From: CALNZV01 sp942491115 | Lineage (GTDB): Bacteria > Desulfobacterota > Desulfobacteria > Desulfobacterales > UBA5852 | Length of the DNA stretch: 64,000 bases | NCBI GenBank assembly: GCA_942491115.1 | Contig: CALNZV010000008.1 | Location: 62,001-126,000, forward strand | Direction: 5' to 3' | In this document: positions 27,085 to 36,151 of the stretch, piece after piece | How the letters are laid out: every line of letters begins with the position of its first letter | Position numbering within the stretch: the stretch's first letter is position 1 | Position numbers and translations under genes: made by a program | Notes under the pieces: generated by a model | Told to the model about the DNA's origin: nothing | The model's input: the letters and a program-made list of their open reading frames with translations, nothing else | Database searches by the model: none

Positions 27085-27807
27085 CTATTCATTTTCCCAA
27101 TAAAGAATCCTATTACAGAAGGGGCATAGTTTCAAGCTATCGAATCGCTGCAGCTCGTTGTACATCTGGGCGGGAATGTTCATGTGGCATCCCTTGCAAA
27201 CGGAATTGTGAGCCGGAACGACAGCATCCCCCATGGGAAGAAGATCCTTCAGCTGAGTGAACATTCGAAGCAGCTGGGGTTTGGTTCGCTTGGCCACGTC
27301 GTCCCATTTGCTCGTCAGATCTTCATGCTGGGCTCTGTTTTCGGAAGCGCCCTTCCAAATCGAATCCTTTTCGTCCTTGACCCGCTGCGAGACCTCTTTC
27401 AGGTCCGCATCTAGTTCTGACAGCTCTTTTTCGATGCGGTCCATGCGGTCAATGCAGGTGATCATTTCCTCCTCGAGCTGCGTCTTCAGGGTTCGAAGCT
27501 GATCCTCTTCCTTAATCAGAGACTGGTATTCACGTTCGGTTTGAACGGCCCGCCGTTTGGCCTCGATTTTCTCTATCAGAGAATCGTTGTCTTTTACTTT
27601 GTCTTCAAGCTCCTGATATGAGGCTTTGATCTCGGCATGCAGGCGGTTTCGGTCGGCAATATCGAAGCTAATCTTCAATACCTCTTGATCCAGCTCATTG
27701 ACTTTTTCATCGACGTCATTCAGAACACTCTGAACCTTCTTCTTCTCGGTTTCAATGCGCTGCAGTTCGACGAGTGTTTCCAGTTGCTCCCTGCTAATGG
27801 CTGTCAT
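27085..27807 (-). CDS. Coiled-coil protein with C-terminal C4 zinc ribbon
   Basis: The 240-residue protein is a long coiled coil (residues about 10-190, heptads rich in Glu, Lys and Leu) followed by a zinc ribbon with CKGC near residue 205 and CPFC near 229 (HNSVCKGCHMNIPAQMYNEL; LKLCPFCNRILYW). It belongs to the zf-RING_7/CT398-like family found beside Nif3-like genes and rnpB. Structures of relatives suggest a helical-hairpin protein that may act as a chaperone or scaffold; no enzymatic activity is known. AGGAAGGT lies 4 nt before the ATG at 27807. It sits between the Nif3-like gene and rnpB, all on the minus strand. Confidence 0.92.
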   Translation of the reverse strand: MTAISREQLETLVELQRIETEKKKVQSVLNDVDEKVNELDQEVLKISFDIADRNRLHAEIKASYQELEDKVKDNDSLIEKIEAKRRAVQTEREYQSLIKEEDQLRTLKTQLEEEMITCIDRMDRIEKELSELDADLKEVSQRVKDEKDSIWKGASENRAQHEDLTSKWDDVAKRTKPQLLRMFTQLKDLLPMGDAVVPAHNSVCKGCHMNIPAQMYNELQRFDSLKLCPFCNRILYWENE

Positions 27808-27933
27808 TTTACCTTCCTATTGAGGCTCCAAGATTTATGTATGATCTACCGATGTCTCTCATCTTTTTTGGATGTGAGGGCGGCTTCATTCACGATGTCA
27901 ACGTTGCGCCGACACCAGATTCACTCCTGCCGG

Positions 27934-29016
27934 CTACCAAATCTTGAAAGGGTCCGCTTCGACCGGCGACGCCATGACGGTTACGGCATGGGCTTCGCCA
28001 TTAAAGTAGGCACTGAGGCGCTCTGCTAACCACTCGACGACCAGATGCTCACTTTCAAAATGCCCGATGTCGATCACACAGCGACCGACATCTTCAATCC
28101 GTCGGGCATCGTGATAGCGTATGTCCCCGGTTACAAACACATCTGCATCCGAAGCAAAAAAGGACTCTAATAAGCTGCCGCCGCTTCCCGAGCAAACCAT
28201 TATCCTTCTAATCCCAGACGGATCGACACCGATTTGCCGCATCCGGGTGAGTCCCAGGCATTGTTTCAGATGGTCAATGAAAGGCGCCAGGGCCATGGGT
28301 TCATGCAGGTTTCCGAACCGCCCCAGCCCCTCAGTTGAAGCGGCAGCCGTTATCGGGCGAACCTCGTGAAAAAAAGCGGTGTTTCCCATGGACTCCACGA
28401 ATCGTTTCAGAACACCATCGACCTTATCCCGTTTCAGTACCAGGCTGACAAGTCGACCGGCCTGAAATCCCTGAGCGTCGGGGCTGCAGATGCCGGTCAC
28501 GGTCTCGCATGCGCCCGAATCGGAAGCGTCGGAGGGCCATAGAGCCGACCCCACGGCCTTCTGAATGTCGTGTCGGGTTAAGCCGGTTGGCAGCATCAAT
28601 TCAAGCCGGACCGTCTGCTCCGCCACGGCTGGCAATAGTGGAACGACACCGGTTAAACCCATGCGCGACGCCAGTTGGTCGTTGATGCCACCCGAGGCGC
28701 TGTCCAAATTGGTGTGGGCCGAAAATATGGATAACCGCCCACTGACGGCCGATCGAATCACGTGGCCGACGGGGCTGTCGATATCGAGGATGCGAATCGG
28801 AGACAGCATTACCGGATGGTGGGTGATCAACAAATCGGCTCCCACGTCACAGGCGTGATCCACAACCCTTGGACTGGGATCCAGGGCAACGACGATGTGG
28901 TTCACCTCCCCTTTCCGACTGCCGATCTGAAGCCCCACATTGTCCCAGCTCTCCGCCAAGGAGGGAGGGGCAAGGGTGGCCATGAATTTGATGCAATCGT
29001 CGACGGTTACTGTCAT
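27934..29016 (-). CDS. Nif3-like dinuclear metal center protein (YqfO type)
   Basis: This is a 360-residue member of the NIF3/DUF34 family. The dinuclear metal-binding residues are in THHPVM, AHTNLDSASGGIN, the late GDIRYHD, and IGHFESEHLVVEWL. The central insertion (about residues 130-240, with VSLVLKRDKVDGVLKRFVESM) is the PII-like domain of the longer YqfO subgroup. The family is annotated in some databases as GTP cyclohydrolase I type 2, but its physiological role is unsettled. The ATG at 29016 has only a weak AGG upstream. The zinc-ribbon gene follows in the same orientation, 126 bp downstream, and a strong terminator for the tRNA-Met gene lies 27 bp upstream. Confidence 0.95.
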   Translation of the reverse strand: MTVTVDDCIKFMATLAPPSLAESWDNVGLQIGSRKGEVNHIVVALDPSPRVVDHACDVGADLLITHHPVMLSPIRILDIDSPVGHVIRSAVSGRLSIFSAHTNLDSASGGINDQLASRMGLTGVVPLLPAVAEQTVRLELMLPTGLTRHDIQKAVGSALWPSDASDSGACETVTGICSPDAQGFQAGRLVSLVLKRDKVDGVLKRFVESMGNTAFFHEVRPITAAASTEGLGRFGNLHEPMALAPFIDHLKQCLGLTRMRQIGVDPSGIRRIMVCSGSGGSLLESFFASDADVFVTGDIRYHDARRIEDVGRCVIDIGHFESEHLVVEWLAERLSAYFNGEAHAVTVMASPVEADPFKIW

Positions 29017-29035
29017 GAAAGCCTGCTTGCGCTCG

Positions 29036-29066
29036 AAAAAAAGCGCGGTCCGTTTCCGGACCGCGC
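29036..29066 (-). terminator. Intrinsic terminator downstream of tRNA-Met
   Basis: A perfect 10-bp stem (GCGCGGTCCG / CGGACCGCGC) with a 4-nt loop is followed on the minus strand by seven T. It ends transcription coming from the tRNA-Met gene before the Nif3-like gene. Confidence 0.93.
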
Positions 29067-29216
29067 CATTGCCCTATCGATACCCGGACGTTGTTGCCCG
29101 GACGACTCTCGATTCGATGTGATAAACGCTTCCCCCATTCCGAATGGTCGTGCCTCCTATTGACGGCCCCCGCCGATGCGGATAGGCCTTTCTTGAGACG
29201 CTGGCAATATGATGAG

Positions 29217-29289
29217 TGGGCCCACCTGGGATCGAACCAGGGACCTACCGGTTATGAGCCGGTGGCTCTGCCAGCTGAGCTATGGGCCC
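29217..29289 (-). tRNA. tRNA-Met (anticodon CAU)
   Basis: A 73-nt cloverleaf: acceptor GGGCCCA/TGGGCCC, D stem GCTC/GAGC, anticodon stem ACCGG/CCGGT with loop CTCATAA (anticodon CAT), T stem CCTGG/CCAGG with TTCGATC, discriminator A. No CCA is encoded. Elongator Met is most likely since position 1:72 is a normal G-C pair and there are not three G-C pairs at the base of the anticodon stem as in initiators; a lysidine-modified tRNA-Ile(CAU) cannot be excluded by eye. Confidence 0.93.
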
Positions 29290-29312
29290 CCAGCCGAAAA
29301 ATGAATCAGAAT

Positions 29313-29341
29313 TTTGTAGCGGCTGGCCGATGTTTTGTCAA
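29313..29341 (-). promoter_or_regulatory. Promoter of tRNA-Met
   Basis: TTGACA (29336-29341) and TACAAA (29313-29318) with a 17-bp spacer on the minus strand, ending 24 bp upstream of the tRNA 5' end. Confidence 0.75.
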
Positions 29342-29384
29342 GCCGTGAGGCCTCGATCCGTGCAGGTTCCGTCGCATCGCTTCA

Positions 29385-31439
29385 TCAGTTTTCAATGAAG
29401 TGCTTGAGCTTACGGCTTCTTGTCGGGTGCCTCAATTTTCTGAGCGCTTTGGCTTCAATCTGGCGAATTCGCTCTCGGGTAACGGCAAAATCCTGACCGA
29501 CTTCCTCCAAGGTGTGATCGGCTTTTTCCCCGATGCCAAACCGCATGCGGAGCACTTTTTCTTCCCGGGGCGTCAACGTGGCCAAAACTTTCCGGGTCTG
29601 CTCGGCAAGATTCAGGCTGACCGCTGCATCCGAAGGCAGCATGAATTTCTTGTCCTCAATGAAATCTCCCAGATGGCTGTCCTCCTCCTCGCCAATAGGC
29701 GTCTCGAGGGAAATCGGCTCTCTGGCAATCTTGAGCACCTTTCGGACCTTCTCCAGGGGGATCTCCATTTTCTCTGCAATTTCTTCAGGGGTCGGTTCGC
29801 GACCCTGCTCTTGGACCAGATATCTGGAGGTGCGGATCAATTTATTGATGGTTTCAATCATGTGAACCGGAATCCGAATGGTTCGGGCCTGATCGGCAAT
29901 CGCCCTGGTGATGGCCTGTCGAATCCACCATGTGGCATAAGTGCTGAATTTATAGCCCCGTCGATATTCGAACTTATCCACGGCTTTCATCAAGCCGATA
30001 TTGCCCTCCTGAATCAGATCCAGGAACTGAAGCCCCCGGTTGGTATACTTCTTTGCGATACTGACCACCAGTCTCAAGTTGGCCCGGGTCAGCTCACTCT
30101 TGGCATCCTTTGCTTTTCGCCTCCCCTCGTCCACACTGGAAAGGATTCGCTTCAAATTCCGGTTGTTGGTTTTCAGTTCGAACTCTCGATTGTCGATGCC
30201 GGTTTGAATGTCCTTGAGCTCCTTGTGAATCATCACCAGTTCTTTCCGGTTGAGATCACATCTTTCCTTCGCCCATTTGACAAAGCGGTCTTCGGCTCGC
30301 AGCGAGGCTTTCAGTTCGCCGATGGGCGCGTCAATGGCATCCGCGTACATCACTATGGAATTGTTCATCGAATCAAACCAGTCGATTTGATTTCGAATGA
30401 TGCCTTCGATCTTTTCAATGACGCTGGACTCGAGACGCCATTCTTTCAGAAGGTCGAAAATCTTGCTGTTCCTGCGGTTGATAGACCGTCGGGTGCGGCG
30501 AAGTTCTTCGGCGGTTTTCCCCGCCTCGAAAAGTTGCTCCCGGTAAGCCCGGTTTTCATTGTGGATTTCCAAGATGGCATGGATGGTCGAAAGAAATTTC
30601 TCCGTCTGATCCACCTCATCGGTCAAGTTATCGCCCTCATCGATATCTCTGAGCACATATTTGGGTCTGAGGGATCCGCTTTTGATGTGCTCACCAAGCT
30701 CCAGCAGGCACTGGACCGCCGTTGTGGTATCGATGAGGGCTTTAAGCACCTCCTGTTCGCCATTTTCGATCTTTTTAGCGATCTCGACTTCACCCTCCCG
30801 GCTGAGCAGAGTGACGTTACCCATTTCACGAAGATACATTTTAACGGGATCCGTGACGGTTCCGAATTCCGAGTCGACCGTCTGTCCCGCTGGGCTTTTC
30901 TTCGCTGCAGGTTTTCGCTCAGAGGCGGCGATGGTTTTCTTTATGTCGTCCTTGTCTTCGATAACTTCAATCTCGTACTCGTCAAAGACCATGAGGGTTT
31001 CGTCGATTTGCTCGGAGGACAGCATCCCCTCCGGGAGCACGTCGTGGATTTCTGAATAGGTCAGGTACCCCTGGGCCTTGCCTTTGGAGATCAGCTCCTT
31101 GACGGCCAGCATCAATACTTGTTTGGCATCCTCCACCTCCTGGACGGCCTGGATGCTCGGTCGACCGGAACCGGTTTTTGGGCTGGTCTGCTTTTTGGGG
31201 GCTTTGGGTGCCTGCTTTTTGGGACTGGCTGCTTTCTTGGCCGTCTTGGCCGTCTTGATGATTTTGGATGGGGCAGAGGGGCCAGCCTTTTTCTTGGGTA
31301 CGGTAGTCTTTTTGGCCGGCGCCGTTTTCTTGGCGGTTGACTTTGCCGTCTTCTTCTTTCCGGTTGCAGCTTGAGAAGGTGAGGTTTTCTTTTTTGTCTT
31401 TGTGGTTTTCTCAGGCTTTGCTGCGGTTTTCTTTGCCAT
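29385..31439 (-). CDS. rpoD: Primary sigma factor RpoD with lysine/alanine-rich N-terminal tail
   Basis: The 684-residue protein is the housekeeping sigma-70. Region 1.1 lies at about residues 100-175 (YLTYSEIHDVLPEGMLSSEQ), 1.2 at DPVKMYLREMGNVTLLSREG, region 2 at RANLRLVVSIAKKYTNRGLQ through FSTYATWWIRQAITRAI, region 3 at PVHMIETINKLIRTSRYLVQ, and region 4 at TLEEVGQDFAVTRERIRQIE with the helix-turn-helix that reads -35 elements. In front is a ~95-residue Lys/Ala/Pro/Thr-rich tail resembling histone H1 C-termini (AKKT, KKK and APKK repeats), absent from E. coli RpoD. The gene follows dnaG on the same strand with a 181-bp gap, the classical macromolecular synthesis order. The tRNA-Met gene is downstream. 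Confidence 0.97.
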   Translation of the reverse strand: MAKKTAAKPEKTTKTKKKTSPSQAATGKKKTAKSTAKKTAPAKKTTVPKKKAGPSAPSKIIKTAKTAKKAASPKKQAPKAPKKQTSPKTGSGRPSIQAVQEVEDAKQVLMLAVKELISKGKAQGYLTYSEIHDVLPEGMLSSEQIDETLMVFDEYEIEVIEDKDDIKKTIAASERKPAAKKSPAGQTVDSEFGTVTDPVKMYLREMGNVTLLSREGEVEIAKKIENGEQEVLKALIDTTTAVQCLLELGEHIKSGSLRPKYVLRDIDEGDNLTDEVDQTEKFLSTIHAILEIHNENRAYREQLFEAGKTAEELRRTRRSINRRNSKIFDLLKEWRLESSVIEKIEGIIRNQIDWFDSMNNSIVMYADAIDAPIGELKASLRAEDRFVKWAKERCDLNRKELVMIHKELKDIQTGIDNREFELKTNNRNLKRILSSVDEGRRKAKDAKSELTRANLRLVVSIAKKYTNRGLQFLDLIQEGNIGLMKAVDKFEYRRGYKFSTYATWWIRQAITRAIADQARTIRIPVHMIETINKLIRTSRYLVQEQGREPTPEEIAEKMEIPLEKVRKVLKIAREPISLETPIGEEEDSHLGDFIEDKKFMLPSDAAVSLNLAEQTRKVLATLTPREEKVLRMRFGIGEKADHTLEEVGQDFAVTRERIRQIEAKALRKLRHPTRSRKLKHFIEN

Positions 31440-31620
31440 AAAAATCTGCCTCCAGCGATGTCAACAGATAATAGCCCAAAACCGTTCAATCGGCGGGCAA
31501 AAAGTTTTCTGGCTATGGGCAGCCCCGCGGGTTCCCAGCGCCTCCGTGAAGCCGACGATGGGTTTTTGACGGCCACCCGAGGGACTATATCGCCAGAAAA
31601 GGATATGGAATTCAGGCCCT

Positions 31621-33420
31621 CTAATGATCCTGATGCTCCCGCCGCTGACGGTCGATGCTTACGGCCAGGGCCTGTTTTCGCGACAGCAGCTCGAGCAAGA
31701 ACGCGTCGTCTCCTGCGGATTCAGCGGCTTTGATTTTTTCCTCCAGATCCGCCAGTCGACGTCGATGCCGAGTATTCTCGACAAATCGCGATATCAACTT
31801 TAGGCAGCCCTCTCGGGTCCAGGCGTCATCGACCATGGCCAGGGTGGTGATCAGTTGTTTGTGATAGGGATCCGAATAGGCGGAAATGAGGTCGCCTACG
31901 TCGAGGGATCCGGTTTCCATTCTCGCTAAAACGTCGTTTGCGATCTGGGAAAGCAGTGGGGAGGACAGGCAGTCCACCACTTTTTGGGCCCTGACCTCAT
32001 CGATCACTTCAGTAAATTGCAACATCATGGATATGATTTTTGCCTCTGTCCGATCGAGCGCCTCGGGGGCGGGAGGGCCTTTTCGAGAAGCGGCCAGTTC
32101 CGTTTTAACGCCGCTTCCCGGCCGGTGTCGCCGGATCTTTTCGATAATCACGGCTTCGTCCACCTGCAGCCGCTCTGCGATGTCTCGGGCGATCAGTCCC
32201 CGATCGATGGGATCGTGGACAGAGGCCAAGGCCGGCACCACCTCGGCGAGAACCCGTATTTTCCCTTCCGGCTCCAGTCCATGCCGCTCAATCGCCGTAT
32301 CGACTAGAAAAGCCGACACGCCTTTGGAACCGGCGGAAAGCTCGAGAAACCGCTCTTTTCCAAAATCCGACATATAGGAATCCGGATCATGCCCTTCCGG
32401 AAGCACCAGGATTCTGGCATCCACGAATTCCCGATTGAAGATGTCGATGCTGCGTTGCGCCGCCTTGATCCCTGCGGCATCGGAATCGTAGACCAGAATC
32501 GCCTTTCCCGACTGACCGACGAACCCTTTGATGAGGCGCACCTGCTCGGCCGTCAGGGCGGTTCCCAGTGTGGCGACGGTATTGCCGATACCGCTACGAT
32601 GAAGGGCGATGGCATCAAAATAGCCTTCCACGATGTAAACAGACTGACGGGCCCGCGCCTCCTGGCGGGCTTCCTTCAAACCGTAGAGGGACCGGCGCTT
32701 GTTGTAGAGGGGCGTTTCCGGCGAATTCAAGTATTTTGGCAGGGCATCGTCCATTACCCGTCCACCGAATCCGAGGATACGGCCGCTAAGGTCTGAAATG
32801 GGAAAAATCACACGGTCACGGAATCGATCATAATGACCGTCACCCTGGCGGCGCCGAATCGTTAATCCGGCTTTCTCCATGAATTCGGGATGTTTCCCCA
32901 ACCCGAGCAGATGCCGGCTGAGATGATCCCATCCCCGGGGCGCATAGCCAAGCTGGAACCGCTCCACAGTAGCCGCATCAAGCCCTCTGGCCCCTAAATA
33001 ATCCCTGGCCCGCCGACCCCGAGGGTCTTCCAACAGGCACTGACGGTAGAAAGCGAGCGCCGACCGGTTCACTCCGAGGAGTTGTTCCCTCAGGGAGGCT
33101 TGGCGGCTGTCGCCTTTTCCTGCCTCCGGCAATTCGACACCGGCCTTCATGGCAAGCAGTTTGACCGCTTCGGGAAAGCTGACCGCATTTTGCTTCATGG
33201 TGAAACTGATAACGTTTCCGCCCTCTCCACAACCGAAGCAGTGGAAGATCTGCTTGTCCGGGCTAACCGTAAAAGAGGCCGTTTTTTCTGAATGAAACGG
33301 ACAAAGCCCGATGAAATTTCTGCCGGTCTGCTTCAAAACCACCGACTCCGACACCACATCGACAATATCGCATGCATTTTTGACTTCGGTGATTTTTTCT
33401 TCCGGAATTCGATAGGCCAA
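31621..33420 (-). CDS. dnaG: DNA primase
   Basis: DnaG makes RNA primers for replication. The 599-residue product has the CHC2 zinc finger (CPFHSEKTASFTVSPD then HCFGCGEGG), the DnaG catalytic core with VYIVEGYFDAIALHRSG (TOPRIM glutamate), LVYDSDAAGIKAAQRS (DxD) and LPEGHDPDSYM, and a C-terminal DnaB-interaction domain with helical sequence up to the end. The open frame continues upstream to 33444, but TTG at 33420 is preferred: TGGAGGGT lies about 9 nt upstream of it and translation gives the usual start M-A-Y-R-I-P-E-E. rpoD follows. A sigma-70 like promoter lies about 150 bp upstream. Confidence 0.95.
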   Translation of the reverse strand: MAYRIPEEKITEVKNACDIVDVVSESVVLKQTGRNFIGLCPFHSEKTASFTVSPDKQIFHCFGCGEGGNVISFTMKQNAVSFPEAVKLLAMKAGVELPEAGKGDSRQASLREQLLGVNRSALAFYRQCLLEDPRGRRARDYLGARGLDAATVERFQLGYAPRGWDHLSRHLLGLGKHPEFMEKAGLTIRRRQGDGHYDRFRDRVIFPISDLSGRILGFGGRVMDDALPKYLNSPETPLYNKRRSLYGLKEARQEARARQSVYIVEGYFDAIALHRSGIGNTVATLGTALTAEQVRLIKGFVGQSGKAILVYDSDAAGIKAAQRSIDIFNREFVDARILVLPEGHDPDSYMSDFGKERFLELSAGSKGVSAFLVDTAIERHGLEPEGKIRVLAEVVPALASVHDPIDRGLIARDIAERLQVDEAVIIEKIRRHRPGSGVKTELAASRKGPPAPEALDRTEAKIISMMLQFTEVIDEVRAQKVVDCLSSPLLSQIANDVLARMETGSLDVGDLISAYSDPYHKQLITTLAMVDDAWTREGCLKLISRFVENTRHRRRLADLEEKIKAAESAGDDAFLLELLSRKQALAVSIDRQRREHQDH

Positions 33421-33568
33421 CAGAGCAACCCTCCATGTTGTCAATTCGTACCATAGACGTCAGGAAGGTGTATAAAAGGAACGAACGGGCATAGTGTGGC
33501 TCTTTGGTCGCTGGAGCCCGACCGACAGGGTCAGGGGTGGCGGCTGGTATCGTTAAATAAATTTGGTA

Positions 33569-33598
33569 TCATTAGCCTAGCGTATCATTGATTGTCAA
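33569..33598 (-). promoter_or_regulatory. Likely promoter of dnaG-rpoD; rest of the 371-bp gap empty
   Basis: TTGACA (33593-33598) and TAATGA (33569-33574), 18-bp spacer, minus strand, about 150 bp upstream of dnaG. Two direct copies of GGTATC / GTATCATT-like sequence flank it. No gene was recognised between dnaG and hisA. Confidence 0.45.
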
Positions 33599-33791
33599 TT
33601 AAAATAATGGTCGAGATTTCGGTGTCAACACGACAGGCGTTTGATCGGGGAAATGACTCCCACCGCCGGGTCGGGAGATACGTCGGATTGAAGGCCAGGA
33701 GGATACTCCAAGGACAGAGAGGTACCCGGTCGATGGATAAATGGTCGTCGCAGTTCTAATGTGACCGTCGAGCCGGGGACACCATGGGCGC

Positions 33792-34538
33792 TTATCCCGA
33801 CGGGCCGCCCATGAGCGCCTGAACGTTTCGGATAGCCTCAGCAAGATCGAGGGTTCCGCTGTATAGGGCCCTGCCAGTGATCACGCCGGCAACCCCCACC
33901 GCAGCCAAGGGAAGCAGCTGTTGCACATCCGCCAAGGTGGACACACCCCCAGAGGCATAGACCGGGATTGCAACCGCCTCGGCAAGCCGTTTGGTTTCCT
34001 CGATATTCGGTCCCGTTTGCATGCCGTCCCGGTGGATGTCGGTGAAATTGATTCCGGCGACTCCGGAATCCTCAAATCGCTTTGCCACATCGATGGCAGC
34101 CGCACCGGTGGTTTCGGTCCAGCCCTCGATGGCCACAAACCCGTTTCTGGCGTCGATGCCGACGATGATGCGACCGGGATGCCGACGGCAGGCCTCATCG
34201 ATCAGGCGGGGATTCCGGACGGCTTCGGTTCCGATAACGATGCGATAGATCCCCATCTCCACGTAGCGGTCGATGGTCTCCAAATCGCGGATTCCACCGC
34301 CCAACTGAAGCGGGGTTTCGACCGCGTCCAGGATTGAGCGGATGGCCTTGAGGTTTCGGGGAGCTTTCCCAATGGCCCCATCCAAATCCACGACATGGAT
34401 GAGGGACGCTCCTTCCTCGGTCCATCGACGCGCCATGTGTTCCGGATGGTCGGAAAAAACGGTTTCGTCATCCATTCGCCCCTGGAGAAGACGGACACAT
34501 CGACCGCTTTTGATATCAATTGCCGGAATGATTATCAT
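33792..34538 (-). CDS. hisA: 1-(5-phosphoribosyl)-5-[(5-phosphoribosylamino)methylideneamino] imidazole-4-carboxamide isomerase
   Basis: HisA is the (beta/alpha)8 isomerase of histidine synthesis. The 248-residue product starts MIIIPAIDIKSGRCVRLLQG with the catalytic Asp8, and contains the phosphate loops LQLGGGIRDLETIDRY, VIGTEAVRNP, VGIDARNGFVAIEGW (second catalytic Asp), YASGGVSTLADV and GVITGRALYSGTLDL. The frame is open to 34604, but the ATG at 34538 overlaps the stop of the preceding lipoprotein gene as ATGA and gives the family N-terminus. hisB is two genes upstream. Confidence 0.97.
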   Translation of the reverse strand: MIIIPAIDIKSGRCVRLLQGRMDDETVFSDHPEHMARRWTEEGASLIHVVDLDGAIGKAPRNLKAIRSILDAVETPLQLGGGIRDLETIDRYVEMGIYRIVIGTEAVRNPRLIDEACRRHPGRIIVGIDARNGFVAIEGWTETTGAAAIDVAKRFEDSGVAGINFTDIHRDGMQTGPNIEETKRLAEAVAIPVYASGGVSTLADVQQLLPLAAVGVAGVITGRALYSGTLDLAEAIRNVQALMGGPSG

Positions 34539-35215
34539 CGAACTATCAGACTCGATACCATGTCGTCGATGGCAGGCCGGGCCATTGCCGCTGCCGTCAC
34601 CCACTTGGCTCCTCTTCTGAAAAAAGTACCTATTTCAAGCAGGTTGTCGCTCAACGCTTTCTGGGTTTCGTTATAATTGCCGGCCCAAATCACTCTGCCG
34701 TCCGCCACTCGGATCAGGTACAATTCAAACGCCACCGACGCCGGAGATTCGATGGAGAAGCGGCCCCCGGCACGCTCCTTGAAGCGGTAGATATACCCCG
34801 CCATGACCAGATCGGCCTCGACAGATCGGCCGGCGGTCGTGATCACCTGGATTTCGGAGGTGCCGGATTCCCGCAGTTGGGAAAGGGAGGAAAGGAGTCT
34901 GCCTGTCTGGCTCCCTGAGACCACCTCGAAGTCCGTCCTGGCATTCAGCTGCTCCAGGAGGTAATCGTTCAACACAACGGCGGCGTCTTCGGCGACCGGT
35001 CCGGTTTCGAAAACCTTGCCGGTGACCGGACTTCTGGCAACGGTATATTCTCCGTGCAAGGCGGCCAAGTCCTCAAACGGCAGCACCAACAGACGTTCGC
35101 TACCGGAAACTGCTGGCTTTTGAGAGACGGAGACATAGCTGACGCACCCGACGACGGCAATGAAGGCTGTCAGGCAGAAAATCACACGTCCACCGGCTCT
35201 GAATCTGCATCTCAT
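34535..35215 (-). CDS. Putative lipoprotein between hisB and hisA (CsgG/TolB-N-like fold suspected)
   Basis: The 226-residue protein has a signal with lipobox VVGC (FCLTAFIAVVGC, cysteine at about residue 24) followed by Val-Ser. The mature domain alternates short strands and helices (RLLVLPFEDLAAL, LNDYLLEQLNARTDFEVVSG, LVMAGYIYRFKERAGGRFS, VAFELYLIRVADGRVIWAGN, ending YNETQKALSDNL and a final helix). This pattern resembles outer-membrane lipoproteins of the LpoB/CsgG/GNA1162 class. Its stop overlaps the hisA start (ATGA), so its expression is coupled to histidine biosynthesis genes although no role there is evident. The start at 35215 is chosen for the complete signal. Confidence 0.8.
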   Translation of the reverse strand: MRCRFRAGGRVIFCLTAFIAVVGCVSYVSVSQKPAVSGSERLLVLPFEDLAALHGEYTVARSPVTGKVFETGPVAEDAAVVLNDYLLEQLNARTDFEVVSGSQTGRLLSSLSQLRESGTSEIQVITTAGRSVEADLVMAGYIYRFKERAGGRFSIESPASVAFELYLIRVADGRVIWAGNYNETQKALSDNLLEIGTFFRRGAKWVTAAAMARPAIDDMVSSLIVR

Positions 35216-35268
35216 CGCACTTCTCCTCCCCCCCCGACATGGTAGGTGGCCGAATCGCCTGTGAATTC

Positions 35269-35856
35269 CTAAATTCTTCCTTTGGTGGAGCGCACGCCGC
35301 GAATCCGATGGTCAGCGCCGGTGGCCTCGTCCAAGGATCTACCTACCGACTTGAATATGGCTTCCAGTATGTGGTGGCGATCGTCCCCGTATGCCAAGTT
35401 AATATGTAGATTCATCCCTCCGCGGATGGCGAAGGCCCGAAAAAACTCTTTGGCAAGCCCGCTGGAGAAGTGATCCGGGGATCCGGGTCGATCGGCGACG
35501 TTGTAAACCAGAAAGGGCCGCTTGGACAGGTCGACCGCCACCGCGGCCAGCGCGTCGTCCATCGGTGTCACGGCATAGCCGTATCGGCGAATCCCCGCAC
35601 GATCCCCCAGAGCCTGATCGAAGGCATCGCCCAGAACCAGACCGACATCTTCGACGGTGTGGTGGGCGTCCACCTCCAGATCCCCGGTGGCCTCCAAGGT
35701 CAGATCGAAGAAACCATGGTGGGTCATCAGGGTCAACATGTGATCGAAGAACGGAACACCGGTATTGATCTTCGCCTCGCCCTGTCCATCGACGGTGAGG
35801 CTCGCCTGAATCCGGGTCTCGGATGTGATGCGTTCGATGTCGGCGGTGCGCTTCAT
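35269..35856 (-). CDS. hisB: Imidazoleglycerol-phosphate dehydratase
   Basis: HisB dehydrates imidazole-glycerol phosphate with two Mn ions. The 195-residue monofunctional enzyme has the paired metal-binding motifs DHMLTLMTHHGFFDL and DAHHTVEDVGLVLG in the first half, and HHILEAIFKSVGRSLDEAT in the second, plus GVRSTKGRI at the C-terminus. The ATG at 35856 has GGAT 8 nt upstream. It heads a group hisB, lipoprotein gene, hisA on the minus strand; other his genes are elsewhere. The tRNA-Ala terminator lies 79 bp upstream. Confidence 0.97.
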   Translation of the reverse strand: MKRTADIERITSETRIQASLTVDGQGEAKINTGVPFFDHMLTLMTHHGFFDLTLEATGDLEVDAHHTVEDVGLVLGDAFDQALGDRAGIRRYGYAVTPMDDALAAVAVDLSKRPFLVYNVADRPGSPDHFSSGLAKEFFRAFAIRGGMNLHINLAYGDDRHHILEAIFKSVGRSLDEATGADHRIRGVRSTKGRI

Positions 35857-35934
35857 TGGGTGTCATCCTGTCTGGTGGGAAGAGGGGTTCAATCAAAAAC
35901 GGTTCGAGGCCTCACTGGCTGTCGACAACCGTTG

Positions 35935-35971
35935 AAAATAAAAAGCGCCGCTGCGGTCTGCCGCTGGGCGC
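35935..35971 (-). terminator. Intrinsic terminator of tRNA-Ala
   Basis: On the minus strand GCGCC pairs with GGCGC and, inside, GCGG with CCGC, then TTTTTATTTT. It lies about 90 bp after the tRNA 3' end and upstream of hisB. Confidence 0.75.
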
Positions 35972-36060
35972 CCTGGTCAAACGCGGGTTCACCAGCCCGC
36001 AGCATCGCCGTATTGGCGGCCGACGACGTCCGGCTGGCAACGGGTTCCCGGTTGAAGGCA

Positions 36061-36136
36061 TGGTGGAGATGAGGGGGATCGAACCCCTGACCTCAGCGTT
36101 GCGAACGCTGCGCTCTCCCAACTGAGCTACATCCCC
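36061..36136 (-). tRNA. tRNA-Ala (anticodon CGC)
   Basis: A 76-nt cloverleaf with acceptor GGGGATG/CATCTCC, which includes the G3-U70 wobble pair that identifies alanine tRNAs, anticodon loop TTCGCAA (anticodon CGC), D stem GCTC/GAGC, T arm AGGGG-TTCGATC-CCCCT, discriminator A and an encoded CCA end. Confidence 0.96.
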
Positions 36137-36151
36137 ACAGCGAAATTATGT

